Source: Luteibacter aegosomatissinici (GTDB taxonomy: Bacteria > Pseudomonadota > Gammaproteobacteria > Xanthomonadales > Rhodanobacteraceae). From it: a stretch of DNA of 64,000 nt. The notes beneath the pieces were generated by a model. The model made no database searches, was not told where the DNA came from, and saw only the letters and a program-made list of their open reading frames with translations. A program made the position numbers and the translations under genes. Of this stretch, positions 1 to 7,346 are shown piece after piece. Numbering within the stretch: position 1 is the first letter of the stretch; every line of letters starts with the position of its first letter. The stretch spans positions 496,001 to 560,000 of the forward strand of contig NZ_CP095742.1 in NCBI RefSeq assembly GCF_023078495.1, read 5' to 3'.

Positions 1-132
1 TACGCCAATCACGCCGAGGTCGCTGAATTGCTTATGGCGCAGGATGTGGACGCAGGTGCACCGGGCGATACCGCGTACCTGCATCTTCTCCAGCGGGCCC
101 ATCTCCTTGTCTACCCAGGAGACCGTCCATGA
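1..132 (+). CDS. 3' end of an unidentified gene (5' partial)
   Basis: An open frame enters from upstream and runs through the first 132 bases; only its last 43 residues are visible, ending VYPGDRP. Its TGA shares the four bases ATGA with the start of the next gene, which suggests translational coupling. I do not recognise the fragment. It has no cysteine pair or membrane segment and does not resemble either of the two families repeated downstream. It shows that the unusual gene cluster begins outside this window. Confidence 0.6.
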   Translation, partial: YANHAEVAELLMAQDVDAGAPGDTAYLHLLQRAHLLVYPGDRP

Positions 133-1022
133 GCTTGCGACGCACGCTCGCGCGAGGGGTCCTTGCGGCCTTCCTGGCGCTCCCGCAACTCGCGTCGGCC
201 CAGGCCTTCATCCAGCGCGAAATACGCGACGACCCGCGTGGCAGTGTGATCGCCCGCCTACTTTCGGCCTTCAACGCACATGCAGAGCCGATGTCGCGCT
301 GGTACATCGATGCGCTAGGCGGGCGCCACGTCAACACGGGTGAGTACGCGTCCTTCTCCCGCCAAATGGAGACCGCGACGTTCGTGAGCGCCACCTATGC
401 CTACACGGTGGGGGGTGAAACGCGCCACCGGATATATCACGCGCGAAGTGGCCGCAACGAGCCTGATACCGGGTTGCCAGGCGTGCAAGCATTGCGTAGC
501 TACAGGGATTACGTTGATGCCACGCAGCCGGGCGTCGTCGCCTGGGATCAGATGCCGCCGCCGTCCAGCCACGTCACGCATAGCCCCCTTGACGACGGGA
601 GGCACGCGGACGCTCGCCGACGCGATGCCGAACTGAAGATCGCGCGCCGGATCGAGGCGGATATCCGCGCCGGCGTTGTAGCGATGGGCGGGTGGTTGAA
701 TGTGTACGCGAGCCAGGTGCCGTGTGGTTCGTGCGAGCAGGCTCTGCTGGAACTATCACGCCAGGCCGACATAAGTGTGCACATCGCGTACCTGGGTCGT
801 GGCAGTGCCGCCTATAGACGCTTCCAGCGGCAGCGCGAGGCATTCATGACGACGATCCAGGTGGCTGCCAATGGCGGTCAACGGAATACATTGCACATCG
901 AGTCAACCGTCGCGCTGTGTGACCGCGCCTGCCTTGGCTCGGATGATGCCGCTAACGACCAGTCGAATGAAATTGACGATTCCCCCGCCCGGAGCGGTGC
1001 CGAAAGTGCACCAGGGCCATAA
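129..1022 (+). CDS. Exported deaminase-like protein, A family copy 1 (A1)
   Basis: 297 residues beginning with a typical signal peptide (cleavage near ASA-QA, about residue 25), so the product is probably exported. It belongs to a family present four times here. Conserved parts are a beta-hairpin region ending RIYHARSG, a helix with D166-A-E168, a strand, and P-C199-G-S-C202 at the start of the next helix. Glu-168 and Cys-199 are 31 residues apart, as in all four copies. This order matches the zinc-dependent nucleotide/nucleic acid deaminase fold, with Asp where His or Cys is usual; the assignment is inference. About 90 extra C-terminal residues follow the core and contain another Cys pair. 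The ATGA overlap with the upstream gene and the AGGAGA upstream support the start. The substrate is unknown. Confidence 0.75.
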   Translation: MSLRRTLARGVLAAFLALPQLASAQAFIQREIRDDPRGSVIARLLSAFNAHAEPMSRWYIDALGGRHVNTGEYASFSRQMETATFVSATYAYTVGGETRHRIYHARSGRNEPDTGLPGVQALRSYRDYVDATQPGVVAWDQMPPPSSHVTHSPLDDGRHADARRRDAELKIARRIEADIRAGVVAMGGWLNVYASQVPCGSCEQALLELSRQADISVHIAYLGRGSAAYRRFQRQREAFMTTIQVAANGGQRNTLHIESTVALCDRACLGSDDAANDQSNEIDDSPARSGAESAPGP

Positions 1023-1039
1023 AAGGAGTGATACCTGCC

Positions 1040-2218
1040 ATGAGAAACACAGGGGCGTGCGCCATCGCGGCCACGCTATTGACCATGCTGGCTACCGCAC
1101 CGGCCTCCAGCTTCGCGAGTTCGCGGGTGGGGCCACCGGCCGGCGACATCCTCTCAGCCTGGGTGCGGCAGCGCCTTACCGACGTACCGGCGCACGATCA
1201 ACTGGTAGCCGATAACGCCGTTACGCGCGATATGGTGACGCTGCCCGATTCGATCTACACATGGGTCCGCAACCAGCCCCTCGGATTTCGGGGCAGTGTC
1301 TGGACACGTGCCTTCTCGTCGCTGGCAACGAACGGCACACCCATGACACGTGCCGAGGCCACACAGGCCATCGCCTGGGACCTGGGAATGACAAACGGCT
1401 ATCCCGGAATTGTCGATCCGGTCTTCCCGGTACCCGTCATGGGCGATGCCTGGGCGGGCACCCAGCTCGCGAAGGCGGGCGTGACGGAGGAAATTGCGCG
1501 CAAAGCCCTGGCACTGACTGGACACGGTGCATCCGCGGTCGCTGCGAACTATGCCGTGGCCGTGCAGATCCTTGTCGACAAACTGGCGTGCTTCGATGCG
1601 ACGCAATGGCCCGCGCTGGGCTTGCGCAAGGATGTGCTTGAGCGCTTCATGCTCGCGACGAGTGCGGCGGATCTGCGCAACTACGACCTGGTGTACCTCG
1701 TTCGGCTTTTGCAAGGCGAACTTTCCACGTGGCACGCCGGCGAGATCGCCTCCTCAGGCCGTCGCGAATTACCCACGATGCTACGCGTAGCGCGTGTGGC
1801 CGCCGCGTTCCGTGACATGCAAGGATACGTCGCCGATCCCTGCAATGTTGACGGGTCAGCTCGCCTCGGTGTCGCGGCGACCCACCCGGACGACGCAACC
1901 AACGCCATGTGCATGGTCGCTGCAACCGATCGCGCAGTACTCCGTTGGTACCTGCAAAGCCTCGATCGCCAGACCGATCCGGTGCGGGTTAACTTTGTCA
2001 CTGCGGTAGCCTTGCGCATGAGCAGGTTCCTCCGGCCCATGCGGCCGCTCTGGCTCGGTGTGCTCGGTAAGGACCTGCAAAGTTACGGCTCGCACGTGGA
2101 AGTGACCGAAGCCCTCGTCGCCAGCCAGCTGGTGGATGATGAGTCGACCGAGAGTCGCGCGGAGCGCTACAACGAGCGCTTGGCCATTTTTCTCTGCGAT
2201 AAGGATATCGAAGGATGA
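1040..2218 (+). CDS. Exported protein of unknown function, B family copy 1 (B1)
   Basis: 392 residues with a signal peptide (about residues 1-28). The ATG at 1040 is chosen over the GTG at 1028 because AAGGAG (1023-1028) lies 11 bases before it and the signal peptide then starts normally. I do not recognise the family, but copy B2 is related along most of its length. Shared blocks include LRxDVLERFM (about residues 195-205), an AARVAAAFRDM-like helix, and two cysteines (268 and 291) spaced 23 apart as in B2, which could form a disulfide outside the cytoplasm. It is mostly helical in appearance and has no evident catalytic motif. It sits between two A genes and its TGA overlaps the next A start, so a role as partner or inhibitor of the A proteins is plausible but unproven. 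Confidence 0.7.
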   Translation: MRNTGACAIAATLLTMLATAPASSFASSRVGPPAGDILSAWVRQRLTDVPAHDQLVADNAVTRDMVTLPDSIYTWVRNQPLGFRGSVWTRAFSSLATNGTPMTRAEATQAIAWDLGMTNGYPGIVDPVFPVPVMGDAWAGTQLAKAGVTEEIARKALALTGHGASAVAANYAVAVQILVDKLACFDATQWPALGLRKDVLERFMLATSAADLRNYDLVYLVRLLQGELSTWHAGEIASSGRRELPTMLRVARVAAAFRDMQGYVADPCNVDGSARLGVAATHPDDATNAMCMVAATDRAVLRWYLQSLDRQTDPVRVNFVTAVALRMSRFLRPMRPLWLGVLGKDLQSYGSHVEVTEALVASQLVDDESTESRAERYNERLAIFLCDKDIEG

Positions 2219-3012
2219 AGAAGGTGTTGATTATTCTCGCCATGGCAGGGCTTACAGCTGTGCCACCGGTGGAGGCCTACGAGTGGACAGTGAACGCATT
2301 TGAGTCGGATCCGCGCAACGTGGTCATGGCGCCGCTTATCGAGGCTTTCCGTTTCCACGCGGAGCCAGCCGCCGTGTGGTACCTGGAGCAACTGGATGGT
2401 GACCTGGTCAGCCGCAGGCGGTTCGATACGTTCAGTTACGCGATGGCCCGGGCGACCTACGCAGCGTTCGAGTACACCTACCTGCGCGACGGCGAGAGCG
2501 TCACCCGTATCTACTACGCCATGTCCGGACCGGCAAACCCACCCACGGGGCTGGCTACATCACCCAGTCCACTGGTCAATTACATGGTGGAAGATGCCAC
2601 GCGCATCCATGCCCACCTGCTGGCCGACGACAGCACGAGGCTTGTACCAACGCAGCTGGAAGACGAGCCGACGGAGAGCCTGCACCAGCGTGATGCAGAG
2701 CTGAAAGCCGCTCGCTCAATCGAGCGTGATATCCAGCGTGGCATCATTACCCGTGGTGGCACACTGCACGCGTTCATCAGCCAACCCATGTGCGACTCCT
2801 GCCAGCACATCATGCATCAGCTCGGGCGCTACTACGATATCGATATCAACGTGGTGCACCTGGAAGGAAACCTGAGCCAGGCGTACCGGCAGTTCCGGCT
2901 GATGCTTAATCGGTATATGGATACGGTGCTTGTGCGTATTCAACGCCCCGGTCATCCGCATCCCACGCCGCCGCCATCGGCGGGCATGTGCGCGCGCCTT
3001 TTTGTTCGCTAA
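2215..3012 (+). CDS. Exported deaminase-like protein, A family copy 2 (A2)
   Basis: 265 residues with a signal peptide (MKKVLIILAMAGLTAVPPVEA). It carries the shared A features: the RATYAAFEYTY hairpin, RIYYAMSG, D160-A-E162 and C193-D-S-C196, again with 31 residues from Glu to the first Cys. A strand (IDINVVHL) follows the Cys helix, as expected for the deaminase fold. The start ATG overlaps the stop of B1 (ATGA), so A2 is probably translated by ribosomes finishing B1. It is the copy most like A1. The C-terminal tail is proline- and arginine-rich and has no counterpart in the others. Function is inferred from motif and fold pattern only. Confidence 0.75.
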   Translation: MKKVLIILAMAGLTAVPPVEAYEWTVNAFESDPRNVVMAPLIEAFRFHAEPAAVWYLEQLDGDLVSRRRFDTFSYAMARATYAAFEYTYLRDGESVTRIYYAMSGPANPPTGLATSPSPLVNYMVEDATRIHAHLLADDSTRLVPTQLEDEPTESLHQRDAELKAARSIERDIQRGIITRGGTLHAFISQPMCDSCQHIMHQLGRYYDIDINVVHLEGNLSQAYRQFRLMLNRYMDTVLVRIQRPGHPHPTPPPSAGMCARLFVR

Positions 3013-3055
3013 CCGTCATGACGCCGATGTGCATATGACCACTAAAGGGCGATGT

Positions 3056-3811
3056 ATGACGCGTGTCTCCCATGCGTTTTCGCATGCTTTCGGCGTGCTT
3101 CTCACTACAAGCCCGGTGCACGCCGTCACTGTCACGGATGTCCTTGACGACAGTGGCGGCGCGACCGTAGCCATGCTTCGCGAATCCTATGACATCCATG
3201 TCGAGGCGGCAGGGCGGATGCTTCAGGGCGCTGCGGGTGCGAACCTTGCCACCCCCGAGTTGAACCGCCTGGCCCACCGCTGGATCAGGGCGACGGTGGC
3301 TCGCTTCGAGTACACGTATCACGCAGGCGGGCGCGAGCGTACGAGGGTGTATCACGCGATGTCGGGGCGTGAAGCCGATGAGATCCTCGGCCTGCCCGTA
3401 AGTGAGGCTTCGGGCCAGTACGTGGGCATAGCGGCGAGCCGCCGGGCATCGATCGAAGCGGCAGCCGGTAGCCAACTCGCCGTGCCGGAGCCTGGGCATC
3501 GGCTGGACGCAGAGGTAAAGGGGTTTCGTACGCTTGAGCGTGATCTGGTGGAGGGTAAGGTTCCCGCCCGTGGCCGTCTCCGCATCTGGATCAGTCAGCC
3601 GATCTGCTCGTCCTGCCGGGCCATGGCGTCGTCTTTCGAGACATCGTACGTGATCGACACGACGATTTTTCAGTGGCGGCGGTCCGTGGGCCCCGATGAC
3701 GTAAGCCTGTTTCGCAAGCTTGACCAGCATCGACGGCTCGGAAGTTCGACATTGAGGGCGTGGCGCCGCGCGGGTTCCGGGGTAACGGGTAGGACAGGAT
3801 GTCTCCCCTAG
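3056..3811 (+). CDS. Exported deaminase-like protein, A family copy 3 (A3)
   Basis: 251 residues. The frame is open further upstream, but the ATG at 3056 has AAAGGG six bases before it and gives a short signal peptide ending near VHA. The shared motifs are VARFEYTYHAGG, RVYHAMSG, D151-A-E153 and C184-S-S-C187, with the constant 31-residue spacing. The strand after the Cys helix (IDTTIFQW) is shorter than in A1 and A2, and the last 50 residues are arginine-rich and diverged. It is separated from A2 by 43 bases and begins the second A-B-A triplet. A hairpin spans its stop codon. Confidence 0.7.
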   Translation: MTRVSHAFSHAFGVLLTTSPVHAVTVTDVLDDSGGATVAMLRESYDIHVEAAGRMLQGAAGANLATPELNRLAHRWIRATVARFEYTYHAGGRERTRVYHAMSGREADEILGLPVSEASGQYVGIAASRRASIEAAAGSQLAVPEPGHRLDAEVKGFRTLERDLVEGKVPARGRLRIWISQPICSSCRAMASSFETSYVIDTTIFQWRRSVGPDDVSLFRKLDQHRRLGSSTLRAWRRAGSGVTGRTGCLP

Positions 3812-3822
3812 GCGAGTAGGGG
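3805..3822. promoter_or_regulatory. Hairpin spanning the A3 stop codon
   Basis: CCCCTA (3805-3810) pairs with TAGGGG (3817-3822) around a six-base loop. The stop TAG lies at 3809-3811. There is no T-run, so I do not call it a terminator. Confidence 0.35.
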
Positions 3823-3825
3823 TTC

Positions 3826-3848
3826 GCGGATTCACCTACGGAATCCGC
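3826..3848. promoter_or_regulatory. Inverted repeat between A3 and B2
   Basis: GCGGATTC (3826-3833) and GAATCCGC (3841-3848) are exact reverse complements with seven bases between. It could be an operator or a weak terminator; CTTTTCC follows about 15 bases later. Confidence 0.4.
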
Positions 3849-3897
3849 TTACGGTCCCTTCAGTCTTTTCCTACAGAGCGCGTCGCCTCAGCTGTGC

Positions 3898-3940
3898 TTC
3901 CATAGGCATGGGCTGTGCCATGCAGCCCATACCTATGGAA
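3898..3940. promoter_or_regulatory. Long hairpin in the B2 leader
   Basis: Two 18-base arms (3898-3915 and 3923-3940) are complementary except for one C-A mismatch, with a seven-base loop TGCCATG. The hairpin ends 18 bases before the B2 start and five bases before its AAGGAT ribosome site. A structure this long directly before translation start suggests attenuation or translational control, or processing of the long mRNA. It lacks the T-run of an intrinsic terminator. Confidence 0.55.
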
Positions 3941-3958
3941 AGACAAGGATTGTTAACC

Positions 3959-5065
3959 ATGACCATATACGCACGAAGGCTATGCCTGGCCGTGTGCCTG
4001 GGGCCGGCGGCCGCAATGGCCGATTCAACCGTGACAGATGATCTTCCTGAGCTCCTCGTGCAACTTTCCGTCCAGAAGGAAGGCGATACGCCGAAGATCC
4101 TGGAGGACGACTTCGCACGCAATCTGTTGTTGATTAATCCGGCGTCACCCTATAGCGACAGGCGTGACGCTGATGACATCGTCGGCGATGCTGGGTGGCA
4201 AGGCGTGCCAGCGATGGCGGCCGTCAGTGATCACGAAATTGTGCTGGCTTACGCGCGGAGGATGGGATTAACCAAAGCTCGCCCCGGCATAGACGTCCCT
4301 GTTCATCCGGGTTACGCGCGATACGATGCGTTCATTGGCGCCCAGGCGACGAAGGCGGCCATTGACGAAGACATTTTCCGGCAGGCGCTGGAATACGCAG
4401 GCTATAGTTCCGCGGCGATCGTCGCAACATATGCCGTGGGCGCGCAGGTACTTCGCGACCAGCTCCGGACGGTGCCGGCCTCGAAGCACGAGGGGCTAAA
4501 CCTGCGGCCTGACGTGCTGGAACGCTTCATGGCGCTGACGGCTTCCGATGTGATTGATGATTACGACGGTGAATACCTGCAGAGGCTATACAACAGTCAG
4601 GTTCTCGACTTCAGACCCGGCATATCGCCATCCATGGCCGTACCCTACATTCCCGCACCGTTTCGAGCGGCACGGATCGCGGCTGCCTATCACGATATGT
4701 CCGGATACTTCGGTGGATTTCCCTGCCAGAAGGATGGACGACTCAACCCCGCCTTCGCTGGTACGGGCGAGGAAGGCGATACACGTGCCCTTTGCTTCGT
4801 GGATGCAAACGATCAGGACGTCCACGCGTGGTATGTCGGCCAGCTACAAAACCAACTCGATGGGGTGAAGCGTTATCCGGAGAGCACCAAGGAATCGGCA
4901 CTTTCGAAGCTGCTGAGACCTATCGCCATCATTGGCGAAGTGGCCGGGATTGCGTCTTTCATCAACTTCGCGACGGGTATCCGTGCGTGGGTCAAGGGGA
5001 TGATCCCCTCGAAGCCCGTACGGAACATGTACGGCAACATCGGCCAGAAGGTGTGCAAGCTATGA
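3959..5065 (+). CDS. Exported protein of unknown function, B family copy 2 (B2)
   Basis: 368 residues. The ATG at 3959 follows AAGGAT by eight bases and gives a signal peptide cut near AMA-DS (about residue 21); upstream in-frame ATGs lie inside the leader hairpin. It resembles B1 in blocks such as LRPDVLERFMALT, a YAVGAQVLRDQL-like helix and AARIAAAYHDMSGY, and in C256 and C279, which are 23 residues apart exactly as in B1. The C-terminal 70 residues differ from B1 and include a hydrophobic stretch (IIGEVAGIASFINFATGI) that could insert in a membrane. No catalytic motif is visible. Its stop overlaps the A4 start. Confidence 0.7.
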   Translation: MTIYARRLCLAVCLGPAAAMADSTVTDDLPELLVQLSVQKEGDTPKILEDDFARNLLLINPASPYSDRRDADDIVGDAGWQGVPAMAAVSDHEIVLAYARRMGLTKARPGIDVPVHPGYARYDAFIGAQATKAAIDEDIFRQALEYAGYSSAAIVATYAVGAQVLRDQLRTVPASKHEGLNLRPDVLERFMALTASDVIDDYDGEYLQRLYNSQVLDFRPGISPSMAVPYIPAPFRAARIAAAYHDMSGYFGGFPCQKDGRLNPAFAGTGEEGDTRALCFVDANDQDVHAWYVGQLQNQLDGVKRYPESTKESALSKLLRPIAIIGEVAGIASFINFATGIRAWVKGMIPSKPVRNMYGNIGQKVCKL

Positions 5066-5838
5066 GCCAGTTTCCCCCCAGGGTCCTCATGCAGCGCGCG
5101 AGCGTCATTGTGCTGGCGCTTGCGGCTCAGGCAGCACACGCGGAGCTCGATGTGCAGGCAGTGCCCACCGACGAACCAGCGACCGTCGTCGTGAATACCC
5201 TCGCCAGCTCCGTTGACGCGGAAATCGCCCTATTCACTGATAGACGTGATTTGCTGAAGGGCACGGACAATGAACTGAGTTCACAAAAGACCAGGGACTA
5301 TATCGCCAAGGGACGAAGGGCGACCTACGCCACGGCCGAGTACCGAACCTTAGAAGCGGGTAAGTCCGTGACCTACACCATTTTTGCCCGGTCGGGTGCG
5401 GACGATGCGCCATGGGACCCGAAGAACTATGTCGGGTCCGATCGGAAAATCATCGCCCGGGCCTCACACGGCGAGTTTATCCATCAGGTTCATCACTCGC
5501 CAGGGCTAGACAAGGCGGTCGTCGATGCGGAACTCAAGGTGGCGCGAACCATTGACTATCTTAAGACGACGGCAAAGGTCCCCAGCGCCGGTGACGTTTA
5601 CATGTGGGTGAGTCAGGCTCCGTGCGCGTCCTGTAATACCATTCTGAAGCAGCTCGATACCCGCGTCATACCCGGTAATCGAATCTTGGTCCGCTATCTT
5701 CCAGCTAATGCCAAACGTGACCTCGGCGCTCCTTCGGCCCAATTCAACCTGAAGCGAAACCGTGCCTTGGAGGCCATAGGGAAGCCTGGGTCGAGCCTCG
5801 AACGCCATCCGTCACCCGGCGGCCGTTCCTGTCTCTAA
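5062..5838 (+). CDS. Exported deaminase-like protein, A family copy 4 (A4)
   Basis: 258 residues with a signal peptide cut near AHA-EL (about residue 27). It is the most diverged A copy but keeps the RATYATAEY hairpin, FARSG, D155-A-E157 and P-C188-A-S-C191, with 31 residues between Glu and Cys as in the others. A strand (RILVRYL) follows the Cys helix. The ATG overlaps the B2 stop as ATGA, mirroring the B1/A2 junction. It is the last gene of the cluster; the next gene, rluF, converges on it with a 16-base gap and no obvious terminator. Confidence 0.7.
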   Translation: MSQFPPRVLMQRASVIVLALAAQAAHAELDVQAVPTDEPATVVVNTLASSVDAEIALFTDRRDLLKGTDNELSSQKTRDYIAKGRRATYATAEYRTLEAGKSVTYTIFARSGADDAPWDPKNYVGSDRKIIARASHGEFIHQVHHSPGLDKAVVDAELKVARTIDYLKTTAKVPSAGDVYMWVSQAPCASCNTILKQLDTRVIPGNRILVRYLPANAKRDLGAPSAQFNLKRNRALEAIGKPGSSLERHPSPGGRSCL

Positions 5839-5854
5839 TGGGTGTGCCGGGCCG

Positions 5855-6574
5855 TTACCAGCGCGTACGGCCCGGCAACAACCCCTTCAGCTCCGCCTCG
5901 GTCAGGTTTCGCCACTGCCCCGGTTTGAGGTGACCCAGTTTCACATTGATGATGCGCACCCGGCGCAGCTGCGTGACGCGGTAACCGAATGCCGCCGCCA
6001 TCAGGCGGATCTGCCGGTTCAGGCCCTGGGTCAACGTAATGGCGAAGCCGAACTTGGCAATCTTGCGTACCTTGCACGGCTTGGTCATCTGGTTGTGGAT
6101 ACGCACGCCACGCGCCATCCCGGCCAGGAACTCGTCAGTCACGGCCTTGTTCACCGCCACGAGGTATTCCTTCTCGTGGTGGTTTTCCGCGCGGAGGATC
6201 TCGTTGACGATATCGCCGTTGCTAGTCAACAGGATCAGGCCTTCGGAGTCCTTGTCGAGGCGGCCGATCGGGAAGATACGCTGTGCGTGATCGACGAAGT
6301 CGACGATGTTGCCGTCGACCGTCGTATCGGTGGTGCAGGTGATGCCGACGGGTTTGTTCAGGGCGATGTACACGCCGCGGTTCTTCGCCGATTCCGGGGC
6401 CGCCGTACGCGCTACGACAACCTCGCCATCCACCTTGACGACGTCACCGTCCAGGGCTTTCGAACCCATGCCGACGACTTCATCGTTGATCATGACGCGG
6501 CCGGCCTGCAGCAGCTCATCCGCCTCACGGCGGGAGCACAGGCCGGATTCTGCAATGTACTTGTTGACCCGCAT
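5855..6574 (-). CDS. rluF: 23S rRNA pseudouridine synthase, RluF-like
   Basis: 239 residues. An N-terminal S4 RNA-binding domain (MRVNKYIAESGLCSRREAD, residues 1-60) precedes a RsuA/RluB/E/F-type catalytic domain with the motif GRLDKDSEGL, whose Asp is the catalytic residue in the family. The C-terminal block NRQIRLMAAAFGYRV and following RRVRIINVKL fit RluF, which modifies U2604 of 23S rRNA, better than RluB or RluE, though the exact target is inferred. The start is the MRVNKY methionine; a longer frame upstream lies inside the transporter gene. It follows yadH with a four-base gap, so it is probably in the same transcript. Confidence 0.88.
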   Translation of the reverse strand: MRVNKYIAESGLCSRREADELLQAGRVMINDEVVGMGSKALDGDVVKVDGEVVVARTAAPESAKNRGVYIALNKPVGITCTTDTTVDGNIVDFVDHAQRIFPIGRLDKDSEGLILLTSNGDIVNEILRAENHHEKEYLVAVNKAVTDEFLAGMARGVRIHNQMTKPCKVRKIAKFGFAITLTQGLNRQIRLMAAAFGYRVTQLRRVRIINVKLGHLKPGQWRNLTEAELKGLLPGRTRW

Positions 6575-6578
6575 GGCG

Positions 6579-7346
6579 TTAGGAGCGCAGCCCCACGCCA
6601 CGGCTGAGCAGGCGCAAAGCGACCGCCGTGAGGCCCACGACGAACACCAGCATGACGACGAACGCGGTAACGATGGGTACATCGCTCACGCCTAGCACGC
6701 CAAAGCGGAACGCATTCACCATGTACAGGATGGGATTCACCAGCGAGATGCTGTGCCACGGTTCGCTAAGCAGGTCCACCGAATAGAACACGCCACCGAG
6801 ATAGGTAAGCGGGGTCAGCACAAAGGTGGGAACCAGGGCGATATCGTCGAACTTCTTGGCGAACACCGCGTTGACGAAACCGGCTAGCGAGAACACCGTG
6901 GCCCCCAGCAACACCGAGAAGAACGTGGTGAGCGGGTGTGCGACGTGCAGGTCGGTGAAGAACAGGGCGATGAACAGCACCAGTGCGCCAACAATGAGGC
7001 CACGGGTGACCGCGCCGGTGACATAGCCGAGCAGGATCACCCAGTTAGGCATGGGCGAAACCAGCATCTCTTCGACGAACCTGCCGAACTTGGCACCGAA
7101 GAACGACGACGAAATATTGCCGTAGCTGTTGGTGATGATGCTCATCATGACCAGGCCGGGCACGATGTACTGCATGTAGGTAAAGCCATGCATGGTGCCG
7201 ATGCGGCTACCAATCAGCTTGCCGAAGATGACGAAGTACAGCGTCATCGTGATGGCCGGCGGGATCAGGGTCTGCGTCCAGATGCGCAGGATGCGCACGA
7301 TTTCACGCCGGACGATGGTGCCCAGGGCGACAAGATGGTTGCTCAT
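6579..7346 (-). CDS. yadH: ABC-2 type transporter permease, YadH-like
   Basis: 255 residues, the usual length for YadH, with about six membrane segments. The blocks TLIPPAITMTLYFVIFGKLI, MHGFTYMQYIVPGL and LVPTFVLTPLTYLGGVFYS are typical of the YadH/ABC-2 family, and the protein ends in GLRS as E. coli YadH does. It forms the membrane part of an ABC exporter with the upstream ATPase; the substrate of YadGH is not established. Its start overlaps the stop of the ATPase gene (ATGA). Confidence 0.9.
   Translation of the reverse strand: MSNHLVALGTIVRREIVRILRIWTQTLIPPAITMTLYFVIFGKLIGSRIGTMHGFTYMQYIVPGLVMMSIITNSYGNISSSFFGAKFGRFVEEMLVSPMPNWVILLGYVTGAVTRGLIVGALVLFIALFFTDLHVAHPLTTFFSVLLGATVFSLAGFVNAVFAKKFDDIALVPTFVLTPLTYLGGVFYSVDLLSEPWHSISLVNPILYMVNAFRFGVLGVSDVPIVTAFVVMLVFVVGLTAVALRLLSRGVGLRS

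Noticed and set aside
2930-3055. Upstream extension of A3 into the end of A2
   Set aside because: It would overlap A2 by more than 80 bases and add an Arg-rich stretch before the signal peptide; ATG 3056 has its own ribosome site.
129-5838. Reading the CxxC of the A proteins as thioredoxin-like
   Set aside because: No thioredoxin W-C-x-x-C context or cis-proline strand follows, and the constant DAE helix 31 residues earlier is not explained by that fold.
5839-5854. Terminator between A4 and rluF
   Set aside because: The 16-base gap has no stem-loop or T-run.
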